Assembly: GCA_021163365.1 (NCBI GenBank) | Contig: JAGGWW010000011.1 | Coordinates: 1-38,116 of the forward strand | From: Nanobdellota archaeon | GTDB lineage: Archaea; Nanobdellota; Nanobdellia; CSSed11-243R1 | Length of the DNA stretch: 38,116 nucleotides | Direction of reading: 5' to 3' | Shown: in pieces, positions 8,065-16,430 of the stretch | Layout: every line of letters starts with the position of its first letter | Numbering within the stretch: the stretch's first letter is position 1 | Notes under the pieces: generated by a model | Databases searched by the model: none | What the model saw: the letters and a program-made list of their open reading frames with translations, nothing else | What the model was told of the DNA's origin: nothing | Program-made: the position numbers and the translations under genes

Positions 8065-8979
8065 ATGAGGGTTTTGGTAACTGGTGGGGCTGGATTTATT
8101 GGGAGTCATTTAGTTGAAAAACTTTCAAAAAAACATGAGGTTATTGTTTATGATAACTTTTCAAGTGGAAAAAAAGAATTTCTAAAAGGGATTAAATGTG
8201 AAGTTATTAAAGGCGACATTTTAAATTTAAACAAAATTGTGAAAGTGTCAAAGAATGTTGATATCATATATCATCTTGCAGCTGACCCTGATGTAAGAAA
8301 AAGCTATTTTAAACCTGTTGAAAACTTTGAGATAGATGCAAAGGGAACTTTAAATGTCTTAGAAGCTGCAAGAAGAAACGATGTAAAGAAATTTGTTTTT
8401 TCGTCAAGTTCTGTTGTTTATGGCATTGCAAAAATGCCAACACCAGAAGATGCACCAATTAAGCCAATAAGTAACTATGGCGCTGCAAAAGCATCAAGTG
8501 AAAATTACATGATGAGCTATTCAAATCTTTATGGAATAAAATGCTTAGCATTAAGATATGCTAATATAATTGGACCACGTTTAACACATGGCATAATCTA
8601 TGATTTTTATAACAAGTTGAAGAAAAACCCAAAAAAACTTGAAATACTTGGAGATGGCACACAAAAGAAATCATATCTACATGTTAAAGATTGCGTTGAT
8701 GCATCAGTTTTAGCTGCTGGATATTTAAAAAAATCTTTTGATGTTTATAATATCGGGAGTGAAGAGCAAATAACTGTTAAAGAAATTGCAAAAATTGTTT
8801 CAAAAGAACTTGGATTAAATCCAAAATTTATTTACAAAGGTGGAAAAATAGGTTGGCCAGGAGATGTACCAAAAATGTTGCTTTCAACTAAGAAAATTAA
8901 AAAAATTGGATGGAAACCAAAGTATAGTATAAGAGATGCTATTGTTGACACATTAAACTATTTGAGAGGTAGAAAATGA
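8065..8979 (+). CDS. NAD-dependent sugar epimerase/dehydratase (extended SDR, UDP-glucose 4-epimerase-like)
   Basis: 'VLVTGGAGFIGSHLVEKL', 'YHLAADPDVR', 'SSSSVVYG', 'NYGAAKASSENYM' (YxxxK). Start at ATG 8065 preferred over GTG 8059. Confidence 0.92.
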   Translation: MRVLVTGGAGFIGSHLVEKLSKKHEVIVYDNFSSGKKEFLKGIKCEVIKGDILNLNKIVKVSKNVDIIYHLAADPDVRKSYFKPVENFEIDAKGTLNVLEAARRNDVKKFVFSSSSVVYGIAKMPTPEDAPIKPISNYGAAKASSENYMMSYSNLYGIKCLALRYANIIGPRLTHGIIYDFYNKLKKNPKKLEILGDGTQKKSYLHVKDCVDASVLAAGYLKKSFDVYNIGSEEQITVKEIAKIVSKELGLNPKFIYKGGKIGWPGDVPKMLLSTKKIKKIGWKPKYSIRDAIVDTLNYLRGRK

Positions 8980-9938
8980 AAGCAATTGTACTTGCTGGAG
9001 GATTTGGAACAAGATTGCAACCATTAACATTTATTAGGCCAAAGCACATGCTTCCAATAGTTGATAAGCCAATGCTTAGACATATAATTGATTTCTTAAT
9101 TGAAAATAGATTTAATGAAATATGGATTTCTATTGGGAGTCATGAGCTATTTGAATCTATTGAAAAATACTTTTTAGAAAACAAAGTTAATGCAAAAATT
9201 AATTTTATAAAAGAGCCAAAGAAACTTGGCGGTGTTGGCGCAATTAAATATGCTGTTGAAAAATCAGGAATTAAAGAAACATTTGCATTGATACTTGGAG
9301 ATAATATAACTGATATTAACTTAAAAGAAATGTTTGAGTTTCATAAAAAAAGCAATGCTATTGCAACAATTGCATTAGCAAGAACAGAAACACCGTGGAG
9401 ATATGGTGTTGTAAAATTAGATGGTAATAAAATAGTTGAATTTGTTGAAAAGCCTGCAATTGGAGAAGAGCCAAGCAACTTAATTGCAACAGGGGTTTAT
9501 ATAATGGAGCCAGAAATTGTGAAGTATATTCCAAATGAATTTTTAGATTCAACTGGCATGTTGTTTCCAATAATAATTGAAAAAGGTGGGGTGCTAAACG
9601 GGTACATACACAATGGTTTTTGGGTTGATGTTGGAAGGCCTTCTTCATATCTTGAAGCTGTTGCATATATTTTAAGGAAATATGGAAAAAAACACTGGCT
9701 TGATGAAGATGTAAAAATTGGGGAGGGTACAAAACTTATAGGCCCTGTTGTCATTTACAAAGGCACGGAAATTGGAAAAAACTGTTTAATAAAAAATTCA
9801 GTAATATTTGAAGATAACAAGATTGGTAATAATTGTCATATTGTAAATTCTATTCTTGATGTTGGATGTAAAATTGGAGATAATGTAAAAGTTTCAACAA
9901 CTCTTGGAAGAGGTTCAATTCTAAATGGTGAGCCTTAA
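8976..9938 (+). CDS. Sugar-phosphate nucleotidyltransferase (RmlA/GlmU-like) with C-terminal left-handed beta-helix
   Basis: 'KAIVLAGGFGTRLQPLTFIRPKHMLPIVDKPML', 'ILGDNI', hexapeptide-like repeats near the C-terminus. Confidence 0.92.
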   Translation: MKAIVLAGGFGTRLQPLTFIRPKHMLPIVDKPMLRHIIDFLIENRFNEIWISIGSHELFESIEKYFLENKVNAKINFIKEPKKLGGVGAIKYAVEKSGIKETFALILGDNITDINLKEMFEFHKKSNAIATIALARTETPWRYGVVKLDGNKIVEFVEKPAIGEEPSNLIATGVYIMEPEIVKYIPNEFLDSTGMLFPIIIEKGGVLNGYIHNGFWVDVGRPSSYLEAVAYILRKYGKKHWLDEDVKIGEGTKLIGPVVIYKGTEIGKNCLIKNSVIFEDNKIGNNCHIVNSILDVGCKIGDNVKVSTTLGRGSILNGEP

Positions 9939-10755
9939 AGAGGTTTTAAAGGGAAAGCTAAGTGATGAAGAACTTAAATTGGTTAGAAGAAGCTTTGATA
10001 TAATTGGAGACATAGCGCAAGTTGAAATACCAGAGGAACTAAAATCAAAAGAAAAAATAATTGCTGAAGCAATAATGAAGGTTCATAAAAATGTTAAAGT
10101 TGTTGTTAAAAAAATTGGGCCGACAGCTGGCGAAGAAAGGATAAGGCCTGTAAAAGTGATAGCTGGAGAAAAAAGAACAGAAACAGTTCACATCGAAAAT
10201 AAATTTAAATTCAAACTTGACTTAAACAAAGTTTATTTCTCTCCAAGACTTGGTTCAGAACATTTAAGAGTAATTAATCAAATAAAACCAAACGAGGTTG
10301 TTTTTGATTTATTTGCTGGTGTTGGACCATTTGCTATTCCAGCTGCAAAAAGAGCAAAAAAGGTTGTTGCAATAGACATAAACCCATATGCAATAAAATA
10401 TTTGAAAGAAAATGCAAGAATAAACAAGGTTGAAAACAAGATTGAAGCATATGTGGGAGATTGTAGAGAAGTTGTTAAAAAACATAAGTGGAAACAAAAA
10501 GCAGATAGAGTAATTATGAACTTGCCAGCGCATTCTGGAGAGTTTTTAGATGTTGCTTTTTATGTTGCAAAAAAAGGAGCAATTGTTCATTTTTATTATT
10601 TCTTGAAAGAAGAAGAATTGTTTGAAGGGGCTGTAAAGAAAATAAAAGAAGCTGAAAAAGAATATGGAAGAAAAACAAGAATACTAAACAAGAAAAAGTG
10701 TGGACAACTTGCCCCACGAGTTTGGAGAGTTGTTATTGACTTTAAAATTTATTGA
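9925..10755 (+). CDS. tRNA (guanine37-N1)-methyltransferase Trm5-like
   Basis: 'VYFSPRLGSEHLRVINQIKPNEVVFDLFAGVGPFAIPAAKRAKKVVAIDINPYAIKYLKENARIN' and 'RVIMNLPAHSGEFLDVA' Trm5/TYW2 motifs. Confidence 0.88.
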   Translation: MVSLKEVLKGKLSDEELKLVRRSFDIIGDIAQVEIPEELKSKEKIIAEAIMKVHKNVKVVVKKIGPTAGEERIRPVKVIAGEKRTETVHIENKFKFKLDLNKVYFSPRLGSEHLRVINQIKPNEVVFDLFAGVGPFAIPAAKRAKKVVAIDINPYAIKYLKENARINKVENKIEAYVGDCREVVKKHKWKQKADRVIMNLPAHSGEFLDVAFYVAKKGAIVHFYYFLKEEELFEGAVKKIKEAEKEYGRKTRILNKKKCGQLAPRVWRVVIDFKIY

Positions 10756-11504
10756 TACATCTCAAGAGCCTCTTTTTCAATGAAGTGTAAATCTCCAAGA
10801 ACAACAAGTGTGTGTTGTGGTGAGCCAAAATCAAATTCAAGTAAATCTTTGATTTTCCCAAACTTAATTATTTGATTATCTGAACCCATTCTTGCAAAAC
10901 CCACAACAAGTGTTTCTTGTGTGATTGTATTATCTTTTCTTTCCTTTGCTATTTCTAACAACCTTTTCAATGCATCATTTATTTTCATAAATTTGTTTTC
11001 TTCCTTGTTAATATCTAAAAAGACTAAAGTATGAAGTCCCCTTTTTTTATTTTCAACAATTACATCGTAAAAAGACGTTGGATTATAATCTTTTTTTGGA
11101 AATGGGATAGAACAGCTTTTTCCAAACTTATAAATAAAAAGTCCAGCCTCGCAAACAGCAGTGTAGATAGAGGAAGAGTGAATAACTTTTGTTCTTATTC
11201 CTTGTTTTTTTGCTTCTAGTATTAAATGAATATGCGTTGTAGCAGTTAAAGGATCTCCACCAACTAAGAAAGCAACATCTTTTTCCTTTGCGAACTTTAA
11301 CAAACTGTTAGTTTGCTCAACGTCTTTTCTTGAAAGAAGAGTTATCTCCTTTCCTATAATGGCTTCTATCTCTTTTTTATCCACTCCAAGCTTTGATGTG
11401 TATTCCTCCATAAAAATAAACTCGCATTTTTTTGCACATTCTAATCCTTTTAAAGATATATCTTTTTCATCCCAGATACCAAGCCCAATCAAATACAACG
11501 CCAT
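10749..11504 (-). CDS. dphB: Diphthine synthase
   Basis: 'ALYLIGLGIWDEKDISLKGLECAKKCEFIFMEEYTS', 'FLVGGDPLTATTHIHLILEAKKQGI', 'HSSSIYTAVCEAGLFIYKFGKSCSIPFP' diagnostic of DphB. Start at internal Met (MALYLIG). Confidence 0.95.
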   Translation of the reverse strand: MALYLIGLGIWDEKDISLKGLECAKKCEFIFMEEYTSKLGVDKKEIEAIIGKEITLLSRKDVEQTNSLLKFAKEKDVAFLVGGDPLTATTHIHLILEAKKQGIRTKVIHSSSIYTAVCEAGLFIYKFGKSCSIPFPKKDYNPTSFYDVIVENKKRGLHTLVFLDINKEENKFMKINDALKRLLEIAKERKDNTITQETLVVGFARMGSDNQIIKFGKIKDLLEFDFGSPQHTLVVLGDLHFIEKEALEMYQ

Positions 11505-11541
11505 AAAAAGAAATAAAAACATATGATATTTATTCTTTGTT

Positions 11542-12333
11542 ATGTTTTTGTTAACATTAGCATTTGGGATAATTATCCTTTCAATTGCAAGTTACATAGA
11601 TTTGAAAACAAGAGAAGTGCCGGATTATTTAAGCAACCTATTGATATGTGGAGCTATGTTCATAAGAGTCCTTTGGTTCTTAGCAGAAAAAGATATAAGA
11701 ATAATTTCTTGGATACCCCTTTCATTCTTAATTCTTGGAGCTTTTTCTTATTTAATGTATAAAAGCGGGCAATGGGGCGGAGGAGATGTTAAAGTAATGC
11801 TTGGACTTTCCATATTATTTAGTTCTTTTCCTGGAGAAAGGATACCTTTCTTTTTCAATTACTTATTTAATGTGCTTATAGTTGGTGCAATTTATGGAAT
11901 ATTAAGTGTGTATTTACTAGCATTAAAAAAGAAAAAAATTCATGAAAAAGCAATTATATTGCCTGTTGCATTTGTATTATCTTTGTTGTTTTTCTTATTC
12001 CTTAGCCCATTAATTGCGTTTTTATCTTTCTTTATAATAATATCACTTGTTGCACTATTTGTCTTAAAGGATATTGAGAAAGAACTATTTGAATGTTATG
12101 TGAGCGTAAAGAAATTAACAGAAGGTGATTGGCTTGTGAATGATGTTAAATACAAAGGGAAGTTAATTGTAAAAAAAAGAAGCACTGGGTTAACTTTAGA
12201 TGATATTAAAAAGATTAAAAAATGTGGCATAAAAAGAGTTAAAATAAAATCAGGCATTCCTTTTGTTCCGGTTTTCTTAATATCATTAATTTTAACTTTG
12301 GTTCTTGGAAACCTCATGTTTTTATTTGTTTAA
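11542..12333 (+). CDS. A24 family prepilin/preflagellin peptidase
   Basis: 'SYIDLKTREVPDYLSN' and 'GGGDVKVMLGLSI' aspartyl catalytic motifs; multi-TM. Confidence 0.88.
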   Translation: MFLLTLAFGIIILSIASYIDLKTREVPDYLSNLLICGAMFIRVLWFLAEKDIRIISWIPLSFLILGAFSYLMYKSGQWGGGDVKVMLGLSILFSSFPGERIPFFFNYLFNVLIVGAIYGILSVYLLALKKKKIHEKAIILPVAFVLSLLFFLFLSPLIAFLSFFIIISLVALFVLKDIEKELFECYVSVKKLTEGDWLVNDVKYKGKLIVKKRSTGLTLDDIKKIKKCGIKRVKIKSGIPFVPVFLISLILTLVLGNLMFLFV

Positions 12334-12857
12334 TACCTCCAATAACCGCCTGTTCTTCTTGGTAATTCGTATATCTTTTTTTCCACCTTTTCTTGTTTAA
12401 TCTCTTTTTGTTCAACAGGTTTTTGCTGAACTTTTTGAGGTGCTTGTGGTTTTCCAATAAATTGGGATATCTTTTGTTGCTGGGCTTTTAATTCTTCTTC
12501 TGTTGCTTTCTTTCTTGGTGGTTCAAGAATTAAACCATCATCTTTGTATCTTGGTATAATATGTAATAACATGTGTGGGCTTCTTTGCCCAGCGGCTTGT
12601 CCCATGGAATAAAGAAAATTTACACCCTCAGCACCATATTCTAAAAGTGCAAGAGAAATTGCTCTTGCTATTAAGAAAAATCTTGAAAGCTCAACCTCTT
12701 GCATCTCCATAATAGAGCCATAATGTGCTTTTGGTATTAAAACTGTGTGTCCGGGATTTGCCGGGTTTATATCCAAAAATGCCAAGAAGCTGTCATCTTC
12801 ATAAATCTTAAAACTTGGGATCTTACCTTGCACTATTCCACAAAACAAACAATCCAT
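12330..12857 (-). CDS. HIT-family hydrolase with Gln/Lys-rich C-terminal extension
   Basis: 'CLFCGIVQGKIPSFKIYEDDSFLAFLDINPANPGHTVLIPKAHY' and 'PHMLLHIIPRYKDDGL' (HxHx-type site altered to HMLLHI). Confidence 0.9.
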   Translation of the reverse strand: MDCLFCGIVQGKIPSFKIYEDDSFLAFLDINPANPGHTVLIPKAHYGSIMEMQEVELSRFFLIARAISLALLEYGAEGVNFLYSMGQAAGQRSPHMLLHIIPRYKDDGLILEPPRKKATEEELKAQQQKISQFIGKPQAPQKVQQKPVEQKEIKQEKVEKKIYELPRRTGGYWRY

Positions 12858-12900
12858 AGTATTAGGAAAATAATTTAATAATAAAAACCTTTTCTATCAC

Positions 12901-13590
12901 ATGAGAATACGTTTCATTAAAAACAAAAGAGCCATTGTTATTGGCAAAAACATGGTTATCGCTGATTTACACATAGGTTATGAAAAAAACATAACTGAAA
13001 AAGGTTTCAGGATACCCAATCAAAAAAAGTTTTTTGTGAACGAAATAAGAGAAATAAAGAGAATAACAAAAGCAAGCAACCTAATTATCCTTGGCGATGT
13101 AAAGCACAACATACCATTCATAACAAGGAAAGAAAAATATGATGTCCTCTTCTTTATTGAGCAAATTTCTAAATTATTTAATAAAGTGATTATAACAAAA
13201 GGAAATCATGATGGAATGTTAGATAAAATTATCAATGTGCCAAATGTAGAAATCGTTAAAGAATACCTGCTTGGTGAATTTGCATTCCTCCATGGGCATA
13301 GCTATCCTTCAAAAGAAGCAATTAATAAAAAAACCATTGTTATGGGGCATGTTCACCCAACTTTAAAAATAAAAGATGATGAAAGCATTCATTTTTATCC
13401 TTGTTGGATTATTGGAAGCTTAAACAAGGAAAAGCTTAAGAAAAAATACAAACAAATAAAATGTGAAAAAGTGATTGTTGTTCCATCTTTTAATCCATTA
13501 ACATCTGGATATGAAGAATTAACAGGTCCTCTTGCAAAAGCAATTGTCAAAGAAGAAGTTTATCTTCTCGATTTAACAAAAGTTCTTTAG
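12901..13590 (+). CDS. Metallophosphoesterase (archaeal ICC-like)
   Basis: 'VIADLHIGYEKNI', 'LIILGDVKHNIP', 'KGNHDGML', 'GHVHPTLKI' calcineurin-like motifs. Confidence 0.88.
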   Translation: MRIRFIKNKRAIVIGKNMVIADLHIGYEKNITEKGFRIPNQKKFFVNEIREIKRITKASNLIILGDVKHNIPFITRKEKYDVLFFIEQISKLFNKVIITKGNHDGMLDKIINVPNVEIVKEYLLGEFAFLHGHSYPSKEAINKKTIVMGHVHPTLKIKDDESIHFYPCWIIGSLNKEKLKKKYKQIKCEKVIVVPSFNPLTSGYEELTGPLAKAIVKEEVYLLDLTKVL

Positions 13591-14105
13591 TGATGTATAA
13601 AAAATCCTCTATCAATTATGTGATTAACAACTCTACCTTCTGGCAAACCTTCGTTTGAAGAAAAAAGAGCTTTCCCAAAACCTAAAGCCTCATTTCTTTT
13701 ATTAACAACAACAACCAAATCTCCTTTTTTAATGTCTTTTGAAAAAGAAACAATGTGTTTTTTCATAAGATTCCTCTTGTACAAGAATTTCTCCTCTCCA
13801 AAGGCATTCACAACAACCCTTTTCCTATTAGCTTTTGCATATTTCTCAGCAAGAATTAAACTAAAGTGTGGTTCATTATTTTTAAGGGTTAAAAGAGGAA
13901 ATCCCACATACACTGGTGATTTTTTAACTTTCTTTAAAACATTGTATAATCCTTCTTTTACGACAAAAAGTTTTAACTCGTCTCTTGATTTAATTGAGAT
14001 TAAAATTTTATCTTTAAATACTGTGGACACATTTGGTAAAAATTTGTTAAGCCAAAACCATTTGCTTTGCTCTTCTTTTTTGTATTGCATAAAATTTAAT
14101 AGCAA
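13587..14105 (-). CDS. PUA-domain protein, Nip7-like
   Basis: C-terminal 'FLYKRNLMKKHIVSFSKDIKKGDLVVVVNKRNEALGFGKAL' PUA pattern; size and layout of archaeal Nip7-like proteins. Confidence 0.65.
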   Translation of the reverse strand: MLLNFMQYKKEEQSKWFWLNKFLPNVSTVFKDKILISIKSRDELKLFVVKEGLYNVLKKVKKSPVYVGFPLLTLKNNEPHFSLILAEKYAKANRKRVVVNAFGEEKFLYKRNLMKKHIVSFSKDIKKGDLVVVVNKRNEALGFGKALFSSNEGLPEGRVVNHIIDRGFFIHH

Positions 14106-14123
14106 GCAAAGATTTTAATAGTT

Positions 14124-14273
14124 GTGGATAAAACAATTATCTTGAATTTAATTGCCCTTATAAGTTTAATAACTGGATTTATCTTATTCTTAGTTAAAAA
14201 TAAGATGTTTTACCCATTCGTTTTGGCTGGGTTAGTTATTTATTTAATCAATTTTGCCAAGAAAAAACCTTGA
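14124..14273 (+). CDS. Small (49 aa) two-TM protein, GTG start, not in the supplied ORF track
   Basis: Hand translation: (M)DKTIILNLIALISLITGFILFLVKNKMFYPFVLAGLVIYLINFAKKKP*; two hydrophobic segments and a basic C-terminus; fills the only sizeable gap here. Confidence 0.5.
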   Translation: MDKTIILNLIALISLITGFILFLVKNKMFYPFVLAGLVIYLINFAKKKP

Positions 14274-15151
14274 GTGTGATACTGGTAAGGTAAAACTCTT
14301 CCGCATTTTTTTAAGAAGCTTGAATGTTTCTCATTGAAAAACCTTGTCATGCCGGGAGTTAGATATCTTTTTGTTTTTAACTCTTTTATTTTCATACCAA
14401 GAGTGTTAACAGCGTATTCAACCACTTCTTCGTTTTCTTCTGGAGCAAGGGAACAGGTTGAGTAAATCAAAACACCTTTATCTTTTAAAACAGCGTTTGC
14501 TGCAGTTATAAGCTCCTTTTGTTTCCTAGAGTATTTTAAATAATCTTCGTTAGTCAGCGAAATTCTTAATCTTTGATTCTTACCCATTGTTCCATCAGCT
14601 GTGCAGGGAGCATCAAGAAGAATCTTGTCGAATTTTAAACCTAATTGTTTTACTTTTAATGCAGAAGCCCTTAGAACAATTGTGTTTTCTACTCCCATCC
14701 TTTCTAAATTGCTTAAAAGGGAATCCATTCTGTTTTTATTAATTTCCAATGCAACAATTGTTCCTTCATTTTTCATTATTTGTGCAACGTGTGTTGTTTT
14801 CCCACCAGGAGCAGCAGTCATGTCAAGGACAACATCTGTTCTCTTTGGAGCTAACTCTATAACTGGAAGTAGGCTTGAAGCATCTTGTATGAAAAAATAA
14901 CCCATTAGGTGTTCCACAGTTGCGCTAACTGCTTTTGGTTCTTTTTCAATGAAATAAGAGTATCTTGACCATGGAACCCTTGAAAAGAAAAAGCCCTTTA
15001 ATTTTAATCTTCTTAAACACTCCTTTGGATTTATCTTTAAGGTGTTAATCCTTATGCATTTCTTTGGCTCCTTGCTAAATTCCTTTAGAATTAACTTAGC
15101 TTTGCTTCCAAAAATGTCTTTATATCTACTTTTTATAAAATCACTGAACAT
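14240..15151 (-). CDS. RsmB/NOP2/NSUN family RNA m5C methyltransferase
   Basis: 'VVLDMTAAPGGKTTHVAQIMKNEG', 'KILLDAPCTADGTMGKN', 'LIYSTCSLAPEENEEVV'. Confidence 0.94.
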   Translation of the reverse strand: MFSDFIKSRYKDIFGSKAKLILKEFSKEPKKCIRINTLKINPKECLRRLKLKGFFFSRVPWSRYSYFIEKEPKAVSATVEHLMGYFFIQDASSLLPVIELAPKRTDVVLDMTAAPGGKTTHVAQIMKNEGTIVALEINKNRMDSLLSNLERMGVENTIVLRASALKVKQLGLKFDKILLDAPCTADGTMGKNQRLRISLTNEDYLKYSRKQKELITAANAVLKDKGVLIYSTCSLAPEENEEVVEYAVNTLGMKIKELKTKRYLTPGMTRFFNEKHSSFLKKCGRVLPYQYHTQGFFLAKLIK

Positions 15152-16391
15152 CTTTTAACCCTTTTTTAATTATCTCTTTAACTATTAATCTAACATCTTG
15201 CGTTTTTCTTTTAGCATCAGCAACAAGATTTGTTTTTTCTACATAAACCTTTTTCCATTTCCTTAAAAATGCATCAAAGTTATTTTTGTCAACCCAAACA
15301 GGTGGGCCATAGTGTTTTTTAACTTTTGGCACCTTTAGTGTTTCAAGTTCAAAGTAAACAACTACTTTTTCATCTTTTTTAAAATAACCATAGTCATAAA
15401 CAAAGATATCCTCCTTTTCTATCTTAGAATGAATGGTGTTAATCTTTTTCCTAAGTTTTGCAAAAAATATGTCTTCCTTTGAACCTATTGGAATCGTATG
15501 TGTAACAAGCAATGTGCCTCTTTTCTTACTTCTTTCTTTTAAATCACTAACTTTAATCTCTTTCCTTGTAAAGAAAGACAAAGATGGTTTTCTTAAAAAT
15601 AGTCTAAGTGAAAGCAAGAGTTTTGAAAAAGTTGAATAACTAAGAGCTGCGCAGGCATTTCTTTCTTTAAGAACAGGGTCGATTATTATGATGGGTGATT
15701 TCAGCTTAGATTCTGACAGCTTTTGTTTTGCTTCCCAAAACCCTTTATAATAACCTTCTAAATCAATGAAATACTTTGGTTTAATTTCTTCTGAAGCAAG
15801 AACAAGATTTTCAAACCTTTTAAAATGAATCATTAAAAGCTCTGTTACATAACCAGAAAGTCCAGAAATATGTGTTTCCGCACCATACACATTAATTGCT
15901 TTTGCAAACAATTTAAGAAGCCTTATTTGGTTAGCTAAATCAGGATTGTCTTCTATTCTCCTTTTTACATAATCAACATGGAAAGGTGAAGCATCCATGC
16001 TGTTCTTTGCTTTTGAAGGAGAATCTATTTTTAAAACTGGAACAAGCTCTAAATCATACTTATTGTACTTCACCCTAAAGTAATCTCTTGAACCATGCAT
16101 TACTTGAGCATTTTCAAAAACAGAAAGAACTAATTTTTGAAAAATCCTTTTCATAGCTTCTTCTGGGTAACCATAGAATCTTATAAAAAAATCTATGTCG
16201 TGTTGTCCTTTTATCCATGTTCCTTTTGCAACACTTCCACCAACAAGAACATCAGCATTTATTCTCATCTCTTTTATTTTATCCTCTATGGATTTTTTAG
16301 TAAGATTTATAACCTTAGTTATTTTTTTCTTCTCAGCATCTGTTGGCACAGCTTTTTTCAGTGCTTTTTTAATTACAACCTTCATGCTCAT
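15141..16391 (-). CDS. cca: Archaeal class I CCA tRNA nucleotidyltransferase
   Basis: 'ADVLVGGSVAKGTWIKGQHDIDFFIRF' nucleotidyltransferase motif; 'YGAETHISGLSGYVTELLMIHFKRFENLV' archaeal CCA motif. Confidence 0.93.
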   Translation of the reverse strand: MSMKVVIKKALKKAVPTDAEKKKITKVINLTKKSIEDKIKEMRINADVLVGGSVAKGTWIKGQHDIDFFIRFYGYPEEAMKRIFQKLVLSVFENAQVMHGSRDYFRVKYNKYDLELVPVLKIDSPSKAKNSMDASPFHVDYVKRRIEDNPDLANQIRLLKLFAKAINVYGAETHISGLSGYVTELLMIHFKRFENLVLASEEIKPKYFIDLEGYYKGFWEAKQKLSESKLKSPIIIIDPVLKERNACAALSYSTFSKLLLSLRLFLRKPSLSFFTRKEIKVSDLKERSKKRGTLLVTHTIPIGSKEDIFFAKLRKKINTIHSKIEKEDIFVYDYGYFKKDEKVVVYFELETLKVPKVKKHYGPPVWVDKNNFDAFLRKWKKVYVEKTNLVADAKRKTQDVRLIVKEIIKKGLKDVQ

Positions 16392-16430
16392 GTTTATAAT
16401 TAAAAACTTTTTATTTAAAAAGTGATTGCT

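Noticed and set aside
9358-9732. 124-aa minus-strand ORF antisense to the nucleotidyltransferase
   Set aside because: Opposite a clear conserved CDS, His/Gln/Leu-rich composition typical of shadow ORFs.
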